From Paenibacillus sp. LHD-117 (GTDB lineage Bacteria; Bacillota; Bacilli; Paenibacillales; Paenibacillaceae), in contig NZ_JAVFVT010000024.1 in the NCBI RefSeq assembly GCF_030929555.1, positions 43,931 through 107,930 on the forward strand: a stretch of DNA of 64,000 nt, read 5' to 3'. The position numbers were made by a program, and so were the translations under genes. Below the pieces are notes generated by a model. The model did no database searches and was not told where the DNA came from. It worked only from the letters and a program-made list of their open reading frames with translations. Every line of letters begins with the position of its first letter. Positions within the stretch are counted from its first letter, which is position 1. Below, one piece after another: positions 8,646-17,519 of this stretch.

Positions 8646-9776
8646 ATGAAATCGTTTCTGCCGAACGACATCAAGGATGAGAACCGGAAAATCATCTTCG
8701 ATATTTTGTTGCAGCATCCCGAGCTGGCCAAGGTCGAGCTTGCGGAGAAAACCGCCATGAGTTTCGTGACGGTGAGCAAGATCGTGGGCTTCTTCGAACA
8801 GATCGGGCTACTCGCCGCGACTGGCGAAAGCCGCGACGGCTCCAGCGGACTGGGCAGGAAGAGGACCCTCTACCGGTTCGACGAAAACAGCTACACCACC
8901 ATTGGCATTCAATCCATCGGGGAGAGCGTCACGGCATTGCTCGTCAATCTGAAGGGCCGCGTCCTGGAAGTCTATACGATCGATCGTCCGGTACCCTTCT
9001 ATAGCGAGGCGTTCACGTCTGTCGTCGAAGAGATCGTGTCGTATATGAAGGAGAAGGCAAAGGCAGCCGGGAGTCGAATCATCGGCATTGGAATCGGCGT
9101 GGATGGCGCCATTAATACGCGCAATCAAACGATACGGATCCGAACGGAGGGAGAGAGGGAAGAAGACTTTCACTACGAAGCGTTAATCGGCGTCCTGGGG
9201 AGCGCGGCAGGGTTGCCGGTTCTTATCGAGAACGACGTGAACGCCTCCATCCTGGCGGAGTTCCGCAAGCTCGAGCTTGAAGACGAGGCATCTGCCGATC
9301 TGATTCATATTTCGGCCGGTGAAGGGATAGGCGCGGGCATCATCATCAATAAGGAGCTTCATCGAGGAGGAAGCGCCAGAGCCGGTGAACTGGAATATAT
9401 GTGCTTCGACCCTGAATTCAGGAAGTCGCCCTCTTCGGTCGGCTGGCTGGAGAGCAAGCTGGGATTGAAGCGCTTGCTGGCTCTGTACGATCTGAGTAAC
9501 GCGGATAGCACGGAGGCTTGCGTCGATTATGTCGCCAAACATCTGGCACTGGTGGTTACGAATATGGTAAGCCTGCTCGACATCAACCGGGTTGTCATGA
9601 GCGGGGCGACCATCGATCTGTTTCCGGAACGCATGCTGGACCGCATCGCGCATTATGTGGAGCAGTATATCGAATGGAGCCCGACGATCACCGTCAGCCA
9701 AGCGCAGCACACAGCGGCGATGGGTGCCGCAATTTTGATTTTGCAGCAAGAAATGATGCGCGTGCTCTCTGCATAA
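8646..9776 (+). CDS. ROK family transcriptional repressor (XylR/NagC-like)
   Basis: The N-terminal 75 residues form a MarR-like winged helix (LAEKTAMSFVTVSKIVGFF, reading ...VELAEKTAMS). The rest is a sugar-kinase-fold ROK domain with IGIGVDG, ENDVNASILAEF and GAGIIINKELHRGG segments. The zinc-binding CxCGxxGCxE motif of classical ROK proteins is missing. The ATG at 8646 has AAAGGGGGTG just upstream. It heads an operon with a NagB-like enzyme, a ROK kinase and a GH4 enzyme, so its effector is probably a sugar or sugar phosphate of that pathway. It should bind the palindrome at 8578-8602. Confidence 0.85.
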   Translation: MKSFLPNDIKDENRKIIFDILLQHPELAKVELAEKTAMSFVTVSKIVGFFEQIGLLAATGESRDGSSGLGRKRTLYRFDENSYTTIGIQSIGESVTALLVNLKGRVLEVYTIDRPVPFYSEAFTSVVEEIVSYMKEKAKAAGSRIIGIGIGVDGAINTRNQTIRIRTEGEREEDFHYEALIGVLGSAAGLPVLIENDVNASILAEFRKLELEDEASADLIHISAGEGIGAGIIINKELHRGGSARAGELEYMCFDPEFRKSPSSVGWLESKLGLKRLLALYDLSNADSTEACVDYVAKHLALVVTNMVSLLDINRVVMSGATIDLFPERMLDRIAHYVEQYIEWSPTITVSQAQHTAAMGAAILILQQEMMRVLSA

Positions 9777-9799
9777 CGCGCGAGGAGGTCAAGTACTCG

Positions 9800-10528
9800 A
9801 TGATTCGAATATTCGAAAGCGGCGACGAATTGTCGGCCGCCATTGCGGACGAAATGCTCCTGCATCTTCGGAAGGATCCCCGGCCGGTGTTCTGCCTGGC
9901 TTCCGGAAGTACGCCGCAAGCAAGCTACGCTAAGTTCGCAGCCCTGGCCAAGGAGGAACCGCGGCTGAGCCAATTGCGTATCGTCAGCCTAGACGAGTGG
10001 GTCGGCATCGAAAGAACCAGCGAAGGCAGCTGTTACGGCATGCTGGATGCCGATCTGTTCTCCCGGCTGCCGATCGATCCGGGGGCGATTGCTTTCTTCG
10101 ATGGGACGAGCGCCGACTTGCAGCGGGAATGCGAGCGGATCGACAGCTGCATCGCGCACGGTCCCATCACGTTCAGCCTGATGGGAATCGGCATGAACGG
10201 GCATATCGGATTGAATGAGCCGGGACTTCCCGTGCTGGACAGGAGCAGCGTGGTAAGGCTGTCTTCAACGACCAGGGAGGTGGCACAAAAGTACTTCGAC
10301 CACCCGACCGAGCTCGACTTTGGGATTACGCTGGGATTGGGCCAGATCGCCGCAAGCAAGCGGGTTGTCGTGGCGGCTGTCGGCAGAAAGAAAGCGAGTA
10401 TCGTCAGGACGATTCTGACGCGCCCGGAAGCGGATCTCCCGGCACAGAAGCTCCTGGGGCACAGTCATATCGATTTTTATCTGGATGCGGAGGCAGCATC
10501 CGAGCTGGAAGCGAACGTCACGGAATAA
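9800..10528 (+). CDS. NagB/AgaI-family amino-sugar-phosphate isomerase/deaminase
   Basis: The 242-residue protein has the NagB fold and motifs: ASGSTPQ phosphate loop (residues 35-41), LDEWVG with Asp65, and GMNGHIGLNEPG with His135 and Glu140. Classical glucosamine-6-phosphate deaminases have Asp just before the GH pair (Asp141 in E. coli NagB), where this protein has Asn133. From memory, the NGHLGLNEPG form is found in galactosamine-6-phosphate isomerases of the AgaI type, so GalN-6-P is a plausible substrate. The ATG at 9800 has GAGGAGG ten bases upstream. It lies between the ROK repressor and the ROK kinase in one operon. Glucosamine-6-phosphate deaminase remains possible. Confidence 0.7.
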   Translation: MIRIFESGDELSAAIADEMLLHLRKDPRPVFCLASGSTPQASYAKFAALAKEEPRLSQLRIVSLDEWVGIERTSEGSCYGMLDADLFSRLPIDPGAIAFFDGTSADLQRECERIDSCIAHGPITFSLMGIGMNGHIGLNEPGLPVLDRSSVVRLSSTTREVAQKYFDHPTELDFGITLGLGQIAASKRVVVAAVGRKKASIVRTILTRPEADLPAQKLLGHSHIDFYLDAEAASELEANVTE

Positions 10529-10544
10529 GGGAGTGCCAGTTGGA

Positions 10545-11447
10545 TTGGATGACGTGATCGGCATTGATATTGGGGGCACGAACATCAGAGCGGGCCGGAT
10601 CGACAGGCAGTTCAATCTGATTCGGAAGGAGACCGCTCTGACTTCAAACTTTCGAACCGCAGAGGAGCTGCTCGCCTGCATTTGCCGCATGGTCGACAGG
10701 CTGAATGAAGACGGACAGGTTAACCGGATCGGCATGGCTCTTCCCGCCCCCTGGAAAGACGGGATGGAGCGCATCATGGATATCACAAACATCCCCTGTT
10801 TGGAGAACATGCGCATGGCAGATGTGGCCCATTACTTTCCGGACTATACGCTCTACTTCGAGAACGATGTAAACGCAGCGGCGCTGCTTGAAGCGGAGCA
10901 CGGCTCTTCCCGTCTTCATCCGACCTCCATGTATATCACCGTAAGCACGGGGATCGGAGGCGGCATTGTTGTGAACGGCAGGATCCATCAGGGCTCGCAC
11001 GGCTATGCGGGCGAGATCGGCGGCATGATCATGGCCAGAAGAGAGGGAACGTCCGGCGCATACGAGACGTTGGAGTCGCTATGCAGCGGCATGGCACTGG
11101 AAGAAACGAGCAAGCGATGTTATGGTCCGCAAGCGGCGGCCGTTACCTTATTCGACAAGTACGAGCAGAACGATGCGCAGGCGATATCGGCGGTGAATCA
11201 GTGGGTGGAGCATTTCTCCGATGCGATCGCCACGCTGAAGCAGACGCTGGATCCGGGTGTTTTCGTCGTAGGGGGAGCCGTTATCGAGCATAACCAATGG
11301 CTCTTGGAATTAGCGGCCGAGCGGGCGAGGGACAAGGTGCTGGAGCAACTGAAGGACAAGATTCATGTAACGCTGCCGACCTTCGGTCCCGATGCGGGTC
11401 TGATTGGAGCAGCGTATCTTGCATACATTAACGACAGAGGAGCATGA
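10545..11447 (+). CDS. ROK family sugar kinase (glucokinase/N-acetylhexosamine kinase-like)
   Basis: It phosphorylates a hexose or N-acetylhexosamine with ATP. GIDIGGTNIRAG near the start is the phosphate-binding loop, ENDVNAAALLE carries the catalytic Asp, and STGIGGGIVVNG is the second nucleotide loop. The CxCGxxGCxE zinc motif is replaced by an REGTSGAYETLESLCSG stretch, so it belongs to a zinc-less ROK branch. The TTG at 10545, with AAGGGAG about 11 bases upstream, is the likely start, giving 300 residues. It sits 16 bp after the NagB-like gene and overlaps the GH4 gene region by its ATGA end, so the genes are co-translated. It probably feeds the NagB-like enzyme with sugar 6-phosphate. 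Confidence 0.8.
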   Translation: MDDVIGIDIGGTNIRAGRIDRQFNLIRKETALTSNFRTAEELLACICRMVDRLNEDGQVNRIGMALPAPWKDGMERIMDITNIPCLENMRMADVAHYFPDYTLYFENDVNAAALLEAEHGSSRLHPTSMYITVSTGIGGGIVVNGRIHQGSHGYAGEIGGMIMARREGTSGAYETLESLCSGMALEETSKRCYGPQAAAVTLFDKYEQNDAQAISAVNQWVEHFSDAIATLKQTLDPGVFVVGGAVIEHNQWLLELAAERARDKVLEQLKDKIHVTLPTFGPDAGLIGAAYLAYINDRGA

Positions 11448-11452
11448 TTGCG

Positions 11453-12838
11453 ATGAAAAAACTGAAGGTTGCACTAATTGGAGCAGGGAGCATTTCCTTC
11501 GCACTGGGGGCTTTGCATGATATCGTGCTGTCCGGGCGTCTGCGGGAAGAGGCCGATCTGGAAGTCGCGTTGATGGACATTCATCCGGAGAATCTGGACC
11601 GGACTCACCGTTACGCGAAGGAATTGTTCGCCTCTTACGAGCTGCCGGCCAAATTGTGGGCGACAACAAGTCTGGAAGATGCGCTGACGGGCGCTCATTT
11701 CGCCATCGTTGCGATTGAAGTGGACCGCTATTTCTATTGGGCGCAAGATTTCCACATTCCGCGGCGCTACGGCAGCAAGCAGGTCTATGGGGAGAACGGC
11801 GGCCCGGGATCGATGTTCCATACGCTGAGGAATCTGGGACCGATGCTGGATATTGCGCGCATGATGGAGAAGGTCTGCCCGGATGCTTGGTTTATCAACT
11901 ACACCAATCCGGAAGCGAAGCTTGTGGAGGCTATATCTAAGTTGACTTCGATCAAGATCGTCGGGTTATGCCACGGGCTGGATATGGGCATTGATCAGGT
12001 CGCCCAGTTTCTGGAGCGGAATCCGGAGGAAATCGGCATCGAAGGCGGCGGGCTGAATCATTTCGGTTTCTTCACGAAGCTGTGGGACAAGAAGACGGGG
12101 GAGGATCTGTACCCGCTGTTCCGCGAGAAGGAGAAGCAAGCGAACAGGCTGGCTCACTTTGACCACATCGGGCTCTCCCGGACGTTGTTCCGCACGTACG
12201 GGTATTACCCTTACCCAGGAACGAACCATTGCGGGGAATATGTGCCGTATGCAGGCGATTTCTACGCCGGACTGCCGCTGCAGTTCCGCTATGATCCGCT
12301 AAGCGAGAAGATTGGCGATCGCGCGTCCCGTACGCCCGACTTCGTCTATTGCGCGGGCGGCGATTCTTTGGACAAGGGTTTGTTTGACCGCGTAACCTCG
12401 CAAGAGGCATGGGTGGAACAAGCTTATGCGTTCGATCGCGATAAGGTGACATGCAGCAAGGAGTACGCCGTTCCGATTATCGAGAGCATCTTCTTCGGCT
12501 TCGAGACGGAGATCCATGCGGCCAATCTGCCGAATCGCGGCGCGATTCAAGGACTGCCCGACGACATGGTCGTCGAGACGCAGGCGATTGTGAACGGCAG
12601 CGGCATTTCGCTGAAGCCGATGGAGGTTGGGCTGCCGACGGCGATCATCGGTACGATCCACATTCAGGGAACGATCCATAGGCTTCTGCTGGAGGCGTAT
12701 GTCGAGAAATCCCGCACGAAGCTTCTGCAGGCTATTTTGTTGGATCCGCAGGCTCCTTCTTACTATCAGGCCTGCGCCATGATCGACGAGATGTGCGAGC
12801 TGCAGAAGGATCTGCTGCCCGCTTTGGAATGGAAGTAA
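11453..12838 (+). CDS. GH4 family NAD- and metal-dependent glycosidase (alpha-galactosidase/alpha-glucosidase type)
   Basis: GH4 enzymes cleave glycosides by oxidation-elimination using NAD and a divalent metal. KVALIGAGS at the N-terminus is the Rossmann loop. GLCHG carries the metal-binding Cys, GGLNHFGF the metal-binding His, and FINYTNPEAKL is a conserved family stretch. The specificity (galactoside, glucoside or galacturonide; phosphorylated or not) cannot be read from the sequence. I prefer ATG 11453 (MKKLKVAL) with GAGGAG nine bases upstream over ATG 11444. It is the last gene of the ROK operon and is followed by a hairpin. Confidence 0.8.
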   Translation: MKKLKVALIGAGSISFALGALHDIVLSGRLREEADLEVALMDIHPENLDRTHRYAKELFASYELPAKLWATTSLEDALTGAHFAIVAIEVDRYFYWAQDFHIPRRYGSKQVYGENGGPGSMFHTLRNLGPMLDIARMMEKVCPDAWFINYTNPEAKLVEAISKLTSIKIVGLCHGLDMGIDQVAQFLERNPEEIGIEGGGLNHFGFFTKLWDKKTGEDLYPLFREKEKQANRLAHFDHIGLSRTLFRTYGYYPYPGTNHCGEYVPYAGDFYAGLPLQFRYDPLSEKIGDRASRTPDFVYCAGGDSLDKGLFDRVTSQEAWVEQAYAFDRDKVTCSKEYAVPIIESIFFGFETEIHAANLPNRGAIQGLPDDMVVETQAIVNGSGISLKPMEVGLPTAIIGTIHIQGTIHRLLLEAYVEKSRTKLLQAILLDPQAPSYYQACAMIDEMCELQKDLLPALEWK

Positions 12839-12891
12839 CCGGGACGGAGACAGCCGAACCGATTCAACTGCCAGAGGCGTCTTCACTCGCA

Positions 12892-12930
12892 CAACGCGCA
12901 TCGATATTTAATCGGTGCGCGTTGTTTCCA
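12892..12930 (+). terminator. probable terminator of the ROK operon
   Basis: CAACGCGCA (12892-12900) pairs perfectly with TGCGCGTTG (12916-12924), followed by a short T-rich TTTCCATTT. The stem is strong but the T-tract is broken. Confidence 0.6.
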
Positions 12931-12956
12931 TTTGGACCCTCGAAAAAGGGGCAATT

Positions 12957-13034
12957 GTACGCGGAAAGGAGAAAGTGTACCTACCCGTAACGCCTTTACG
13001 CGGGCTATGATGAGCCTTATCTAAAGCGCTATCA
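12957..13034 (+). promoter_or_regulatory. GTAC-repeat promoter and cre-like operator of the GH95-like gene
   Basis: GTAC at 12957 and 12977 are 20 bp apart, followed by a weak -35 (TACCCG) and a TATGAT -10 (13006-13011). From the second GTAC to the -10 the distance is the same as upstream of the GH95 gene (1931 to 1960), and both share AAGTGTACC. CTAAAGCGCTATCA at 13021-13034 is a 12 of 14 cre match downstream of the -10. The two glycosidase genes therefore look co-regulated. Confidence 0.55.
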
Positions 13035-13069
13035 TTCCAATTAAACCGAATTTCAGGAGGCAACGGGAG

Positions 13070-15484
13070 ATGCACATACAAGAGAAAGCTAGGAAACACA
13101 CGATAACGTTCGAGGGGCCGGCTTTGGATTTTTTCGAAGGGGCGCTGCTAGGCAACGGCGGGCTGGGAGCGGTCGTGACGACGCGGCCGGACGCGGTCGT
13201 CATTCATTTCGGCCATAACAACGTCTGGGATATCCGCATCGCGGAAGAGCACGGTGACGAAATCGGCACGTTCGGGGAGCTGTTCGAACGACTGAAGGCC
13301 ATACCGGAGCATTATGCTTCCTTGAGCGACGAGCCTTGGTATCGGGATTACGTGCGGATGGCCGGGGCCAACTACGAGAAACCTTATCCGCGCCCGATGC
13401 CGTGCGGGTCGCTGCTGCTCGGCTTCGACCGGCGGACGACGGAGGTGCTCGGACACCGGCTGTCGATCGAGAACGGCTTATGCGAAATCGACTTTCTGAC
13501 GGAGGACGGTGTCGCGACGCTTGCCGTATTCGTGGATCAGCGGGAGGACCGGCTGCTGGCAACGCTTCGAACGGCGGGAGAGGGAGCAGGGATGCCGCAT
13601 GCGAATATCTTTAACCGCGTCAAGCTGATTCCCGATCCCGAGACGCCGGCCGAGCTTCCTCGCTGCGCGGAGACGGTAGACGCCGTAGTGCGGGGGCTGT
13701 CTTTCCGGCAGCAGCTGCCTTTCTCCCTCGAGGATGCCGACGACGCCGGCGGCAAGTCGCGCGCTTTCCGCTTGACGGCCAGGCTGTCGACCGCCGTGCA
13801 GGCGCGCGCTAGCGGCAAGCCGCTGGAGGCCGCGCTTAGCGCGGGCGAATCCTTTGATCTTTACGTCGCTCTGGAGGAGGGGCTGGACCAGGACGTGAGC
13901 GCGGATGCGGGTGAACGTTTCGCCGGCATCGGGGAGCCGCATGGAGACGGGTTTCGGAATGCGCTCGCTGCGTCGGATGAGGTGTGGGAAGCTTACTGGT
14001 CGCGGTCGGGCGTGGAGCTGGAGGATGAATTTTTGGAGCGGATCTGGTATCGCAACCTGTATTTCTTCCAATGCTCCGTCAAGCCGGAGGCGGCTTGCCC
14101 GGGGTTGTTCGCGAACTGGAGCTACGGTAAGATCGGCGCGGAATGGCATGGCGACTACCATATGAACTACAACACGCAGCAGCCGTTCTGGGTCGCCTTC
14201 TCGAGCAATCATGCCGACAAACATCTCGCGTACGCGAACATGGTGGACCACGTGCTGCCGGTCAGCCGGAAGTGGGCGCAAGAGTATTACGGCCTTCGCG
14301 GCGCCTACTTCCCGCATTCCGCGTATCCGGTGGAGATGAACATGATGCCGTATCCCGTCCCGCATTGGGGCTGGGAAGTATGCGAGACCCCTTGGACGGT
14401 GCAGAGCCTATGGTGGCATTATCTCTATACGATGGACAAGAGCTTCCTGGCGGAGAGAGCGTTCGGGCCGATCAAAGAAGCCGTCCTGTTCATGGTTGAT
14501 TACATGAAACGTCCGGATGCCAGCGGCGGCGCTTGGGGCGACGACCACTTCCACATCTTCCCGACGGTCGTGCCGGAGCTGTACGAGCTGACGCCGGGTT
14601 TCCGCCGGAACTACGACTGCATCGTGGACCTGACGCTGACCAAGTTTCTATTCCGCGCCTTCGGGGAAGCTTGCGGCGCACTCGGGCGCGCGGAGGAAGA
14701 GGCGGAGCTGCTGGCGGATGTCCGGGACATCCTGGACCGATTCCCGGCATATCCGACGGCGAAATCGAGCAGGGGAACGGTATTCGTCTCCGTGCCGGGC
14801 GAGGATCCGGAGGTCGTGTACAACGTGCCGAACGGCGTGACGACCGTATTTCCCGGGGAAGAACATGGCCTCCATTCCCCGCCGGAGCAATACGAGATTG
14901 CGGTGAATTCGTACCTGAACCATCGGAACGAAGGCGGCAACGAGCTCGTGTTCCTGAACCTCGCGGGCGCCCGTCTCGGCAAGCTGGACCTGGAGCGGTT
15001 CAAGCGGCAAATCGCCTACTGCATGCTGCCGAACGGCACCTGCACGGATAAGCTGCTGGAGTCGGGCGGGCGTTATTCGGACACGACGCCGTTCGATTAC
15101 ATGAGGCCGATGGGCATTTGGTTCGAAAACTTCGCCTTGCCCGCGGTCATTAACGAATGCCTCATGCAAAGCTACAACGGCATCATCCGGCTGTTCCCGA
15201 ATTGGCCGGCGGAGAAGAAGGCGGCTTTCCGCACGCTCCGCGCGGTCGGAGGTTTCCTCGTGAGCGCGTCCGTGGAAGGCGGCAAGGTGAAGGAAGTCGA
15301 GATCGTCAGCGAAGCGGGTTCGACGCTCCAGCTGTACAATCCGTGGACGGAAGCTCTACTCGTTTGCGAACGGGGCGAAGAGAAGCTGGCTGGCGACGTG
15401 CTGTTGATCCCGACGGAAGCGGGGGAGCGCATTCGGTTGGTGCCTGTGGAAGGTGAACGCGAAAGCGAAAGAGCAAAGCATTGA
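13070..15484 (+). CDS. GH95-like (alpha/alpha)6-barrel glycoside hydrolase, divergent
   Basis: The 804-residue protein keeps the GH95 N-terminal signature in altered form (GALLGNGGLGAVV), a barrel segment WHGDYHMNYNTQQPFW in place of the GH95 Asn-rich motif, and the C-terminal family layout (QSYNGIIRLFPNWP, then VGGFLVSASVEGG). It lacks the SPEN motif with the catalytic Glu, and DGNFGG is replaced by WFENFALP, so it is not a standard alpha-1,2-fucosidase. A related six-hairpin glycosidase with another specificity is likely. There is no signal peptide. The ATG at 13070 has GGAGG about 13 bases upstream plus GGGAG close to the start. It is monocistronic, with its own activator-type promoter and terminator. 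Confidence 0.65.
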   Translation: MHIQEKARKHTITFEGPALDFFEGALLGNGGLGAVVTTRPDAVVIHFGHNNVWDIRIAEEHGDEIGTFGELFERLKAIPEHYASLSDEPWYRDYVRMAGANYEKPYPRPMPCGSLLLGFDRRTTEVLGHRLSIENGLCEIDFLTEDGVATLAVFVDQREDRLLATLRTAGEGAGMPHANIFNRVKLIPDPETPAELPRCAETVDAVVRGLSFRQQLPFSLEDADDAGGKSRAFRLTARLSTAVQARASGKPLEAALSAGESFDLYVALEEGLDQDVSADAGERFAGIGEPHGDGFRNALAASDEVWEAYWSRSGVELEDEFLERIWYRNLYFFQCSVKPEAACPGLFANWSYGKIGAEWHGDYHMNYNTQQPFWVAFSSNHADKHLAYANMVDHVLPVSRKWAQEYYGLRGAYFPHSAYPVEMNMMPYPVPHWGWEVCETPWTVQSLWWHYLYTMDKSFLAERAFGPIKEAVLFMVDYMKRPDASGGAWGDDHFHIFPTVVPELYELTPGFRRNYDCIVDLTLTKFLFRAFGEACGALGRAEEEAELLADVRDILDRFPAYPTAKSSRGTVFVSVPGEDPEVVYNVPNGVTTVFPGEEHGLHSPPEQYEIAVNSYLNHRNEGGNELVFLNLAGARLGKLDLERFKRQIAYCMLPNGTCTDKLLESGGRYSDTTPFDYMRPMGIWFENFALPAVINECLMQSYNGIIRLFPNWPAEKKAAFRTLRAVGGFLVSASVEGGKVKEVEIVSEAGSTLQLYNPWTEALLVCERGEEKLAGDVLLIPTEAGERIRLVPVEGERESERAKH

Positions 15485-15503
15485 ATACGATCGAATAGCG
15501 AGT

Positions 15504-15544
15504 AGGCCATTCACGGCGGGGAAACCCGTATTGGATGGCCTTTT
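15504..15544 (+). terminator. intrinsic terminator after the GH95-like gene
   Basis: AGGCCAT and ATGGCCT close a hairpin that also contains GGG/CCC pairs, followed by TTTT. Confidence 0.75.
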
Positions 15545-15683
15545 GTGCGCTTCTGCTTTCCGCTCTGTGAATTTTCCATCCCCCCCTCTGTAGATTGTCC
15601 TGTTCACTCGGCACTCCATATTTGTTACATTTAATAGAACCAATAAAGAATGCGCTTACTTTTTCGCGCGGGAAGGGGGCGGC

Positions 15684-17516
15684 ATGTTCGGTTCGTTGCG
15701 ATATCAAACTAAGATTTTTTTGACGTTGTCCGTCTTCCTGTTCGCGGTGCTTACGATCGTTAACGTCATTCATTATTTCCGCAATGAATCGTTGATCGAA
15801 AATGATATGGCGCAAAACAAGCAGCAGACGACGATCAAGCTTCAGGAGCAAGTCGACGACATGCTGGAGGAAATGGATAAGTTGTCGATCTCCGTCAATG
15901 CGTCCGACTCGATTATGGGCGTGCTCCGGGGGATCGCGTCCAATTCCGGGGAGAACTACTTCACCGCACATCCGGAAACTAGCGCGGAAGTGCGCAATAC
16001 ACTGCTGTCCTTCACGTCGCTGCAGCCGCTCAAAGGGAGAATTAGCATCGTCAGCCGCTTCGGCGATTATTTGGGATTAAGCAACAAGATGGACAATGTG
16101 AAAGCCGACAAATTTCAAGTGCGCGCCATGCCGACGTTCCGGGAGTACTTGGGTATGGAGGATTACAAACGTTTTTTGCCGCCCCATCCCGATCCATGGT
16201 CCGAATCGGGAGATCGGGTCGTCTCGATCGTACGGCCGCTCAGGGATAACTACAATGTGTACGGATACGTGGAGATCAGCTATTCGGTCAAGGAGCTGGA
16301 AAACCTCTTTTTTTTCCGCAACGACCTGTCCTTCGGTAATGTGCTTATTCTCGGTCATGACCGCAGCGTATTGTTCAGCAGCCTAAGCCCGGCCATTGCA
16401 AGCAATGTCGAAGAGAACGACCGCTTGAAGATGCCGCTGGATGAGGAATTTGGACATTTCCGAATGCAGTTTTCCGGATCTGATGAAATGGTGTTTTATT
16501 CGAAGCTGACGGCGGCGGATTGGACGGTTCTGCTGATCGAGGATGTATCCGTTTATCGCAGGCCTATCGCGTATTTGCGCTATAGCTCCGTTACGATTTT
16601 TTTGGCGGTGATGGCTGTATTGCTTCTGGCGCTCTATCTCTATACCAGCCGTGTGACAAGACCGCTCAGGAGACTGAAGGATTCACTGGCCAACGTCGAT
16701 CTTGCGAAGCTGGAGCTTCTGCCCTCGAAGCTGAGAACCCGCAACGAAATTACGCTGCTCGGCGTGGCGTTTCAGGGCTTGCTCGACGAGCTGAAGCGGA
16801 CGATGCGCCAAGAGGAGATGGCCAAGCAACGGGAGATGGTCGCGCAGATGAACGCGCTGCAAGCGCAGGTCAACCCTCACTTCCTCCATAATACGTTGAC
16901 GGTCATCGCAGCCTACGGCAAGAGCTCGAGCAATCCGAAGGTAGTGGAAATGTGCATCGCGCTGTCGGATATGCTTCGATATACCATGAAGTTCGATAGG
17001 AAGGATTCTACCGTCGGGGCGGAGATAGAGCATGTGGAGCAATATTTGACGTTGATGCGAAGCAAGTACGAAGGGTTTCTGGAGATCGAAATGAACATCG
17101 ATCCGGCGATCGCTCCCGTTCCAATACCGCGATTGTCTCTGCAGCCTCTCGTCGAGAACGCATTCCAGCACGGGTTCGCGGGAATCGATCCGCCGTGGAA
17201 GCTTGCCGTATCGGGGACGGTCAGTGGCGATACGTGGACGATCTCGATCGCGGATAACGGAATCGGCTTGTCACCTGAGCTGCTGGAGAAGGTTCGGCAG
17301 CAAATCGGGCGGCTCCGAGACGATCCCGGAGCGGAGACGGACCGTCTTGTCGAAGAGGAAGGTGCAGCGGGCGGTTTGCCGATACGCGAGGGCAATGGCA
17401 TCGGCCTTGCCAATGTGGTCGCCCGGCTGATCTTATTTTATGGTGAAGCCGTAGAGGTTCGGGTAGACCAAGCTCCGGCAGGCGGCGCGGTATTTACGAT
17501 AATGGGGAGGCGATAA
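15684..17516 (+). CDS. yesM: YesM-type sensor histidine kinase
   Basis: The kinase has a membrane helix at about residues 9-30, an extracytoplasmic sensor region, a second helix at about 297-317, a HAMP linker, a His_kinase domain with QVNPHFLHNTL (phospho-acceptor His399) and a HATPase domain with ENAFQHG and DNGIGL. This is the standard architecture of the YesM/LytS class that senses carbohydrates. GGAAGGGGG precedes the ATG. Three bases separate it from the yesN-type gene, so they form one operon. The next genes encode two binding proteins and two permeases, which are the probable targets. Confidence 0.9.
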   Translation: MFGSLRYQTKIFLTLSVFLFAVLTIVNVIHYFRNESLIENDMAQNKQQTTIKLQEQVDDMLEEMDKLSISVNASDSIMGVLRGIASNSGENYFTAHPETSAEVRNTLLSFTSLQPLKGRISIVSRFGDYLGLSNKMDNVKADKFQVRAMPTFREYLGMEDYKRFLPPHPDPWSESGDRVVSIVRPLRDNYNVYGYVEISYSVKELENLFFFRNDLSFGNVLILGHDRSVLFSSLSPAIASNVEENDRLKMPLDEEFGHFRMQFSGSDEMVFYSKLTAADWTVLLIEDVSVYRRPIAYLRYSSVTIFLAVMAVLLLALYLYTSRVTRPLRRLKDSLANVDLAKLELLPSKLRTRNEITLLGVAFQGLLDELKRTMRQEEMAKQREMVAQMNALQAQVNPHFLHNTLTVIAAYGKSSSNPKVVEMCIALSDMLRYTMKFDRKDSTVGAEIEHVEQYLTLMRSKYEGFLEIEMNIDPAIAPVPIPRLSLQPLVENAFQHGFAGIDPPWKLAVSGTVSGDTWTISIADNGIGLSPELLEKVRQQIGRLRDDPGAETDRLVEEEGAAGGLPIREGNGIGLANVVARLILFYGEAVEVRVDQAPAGGAVFTIMGRR

Positions 17517-17519
17517 GGC

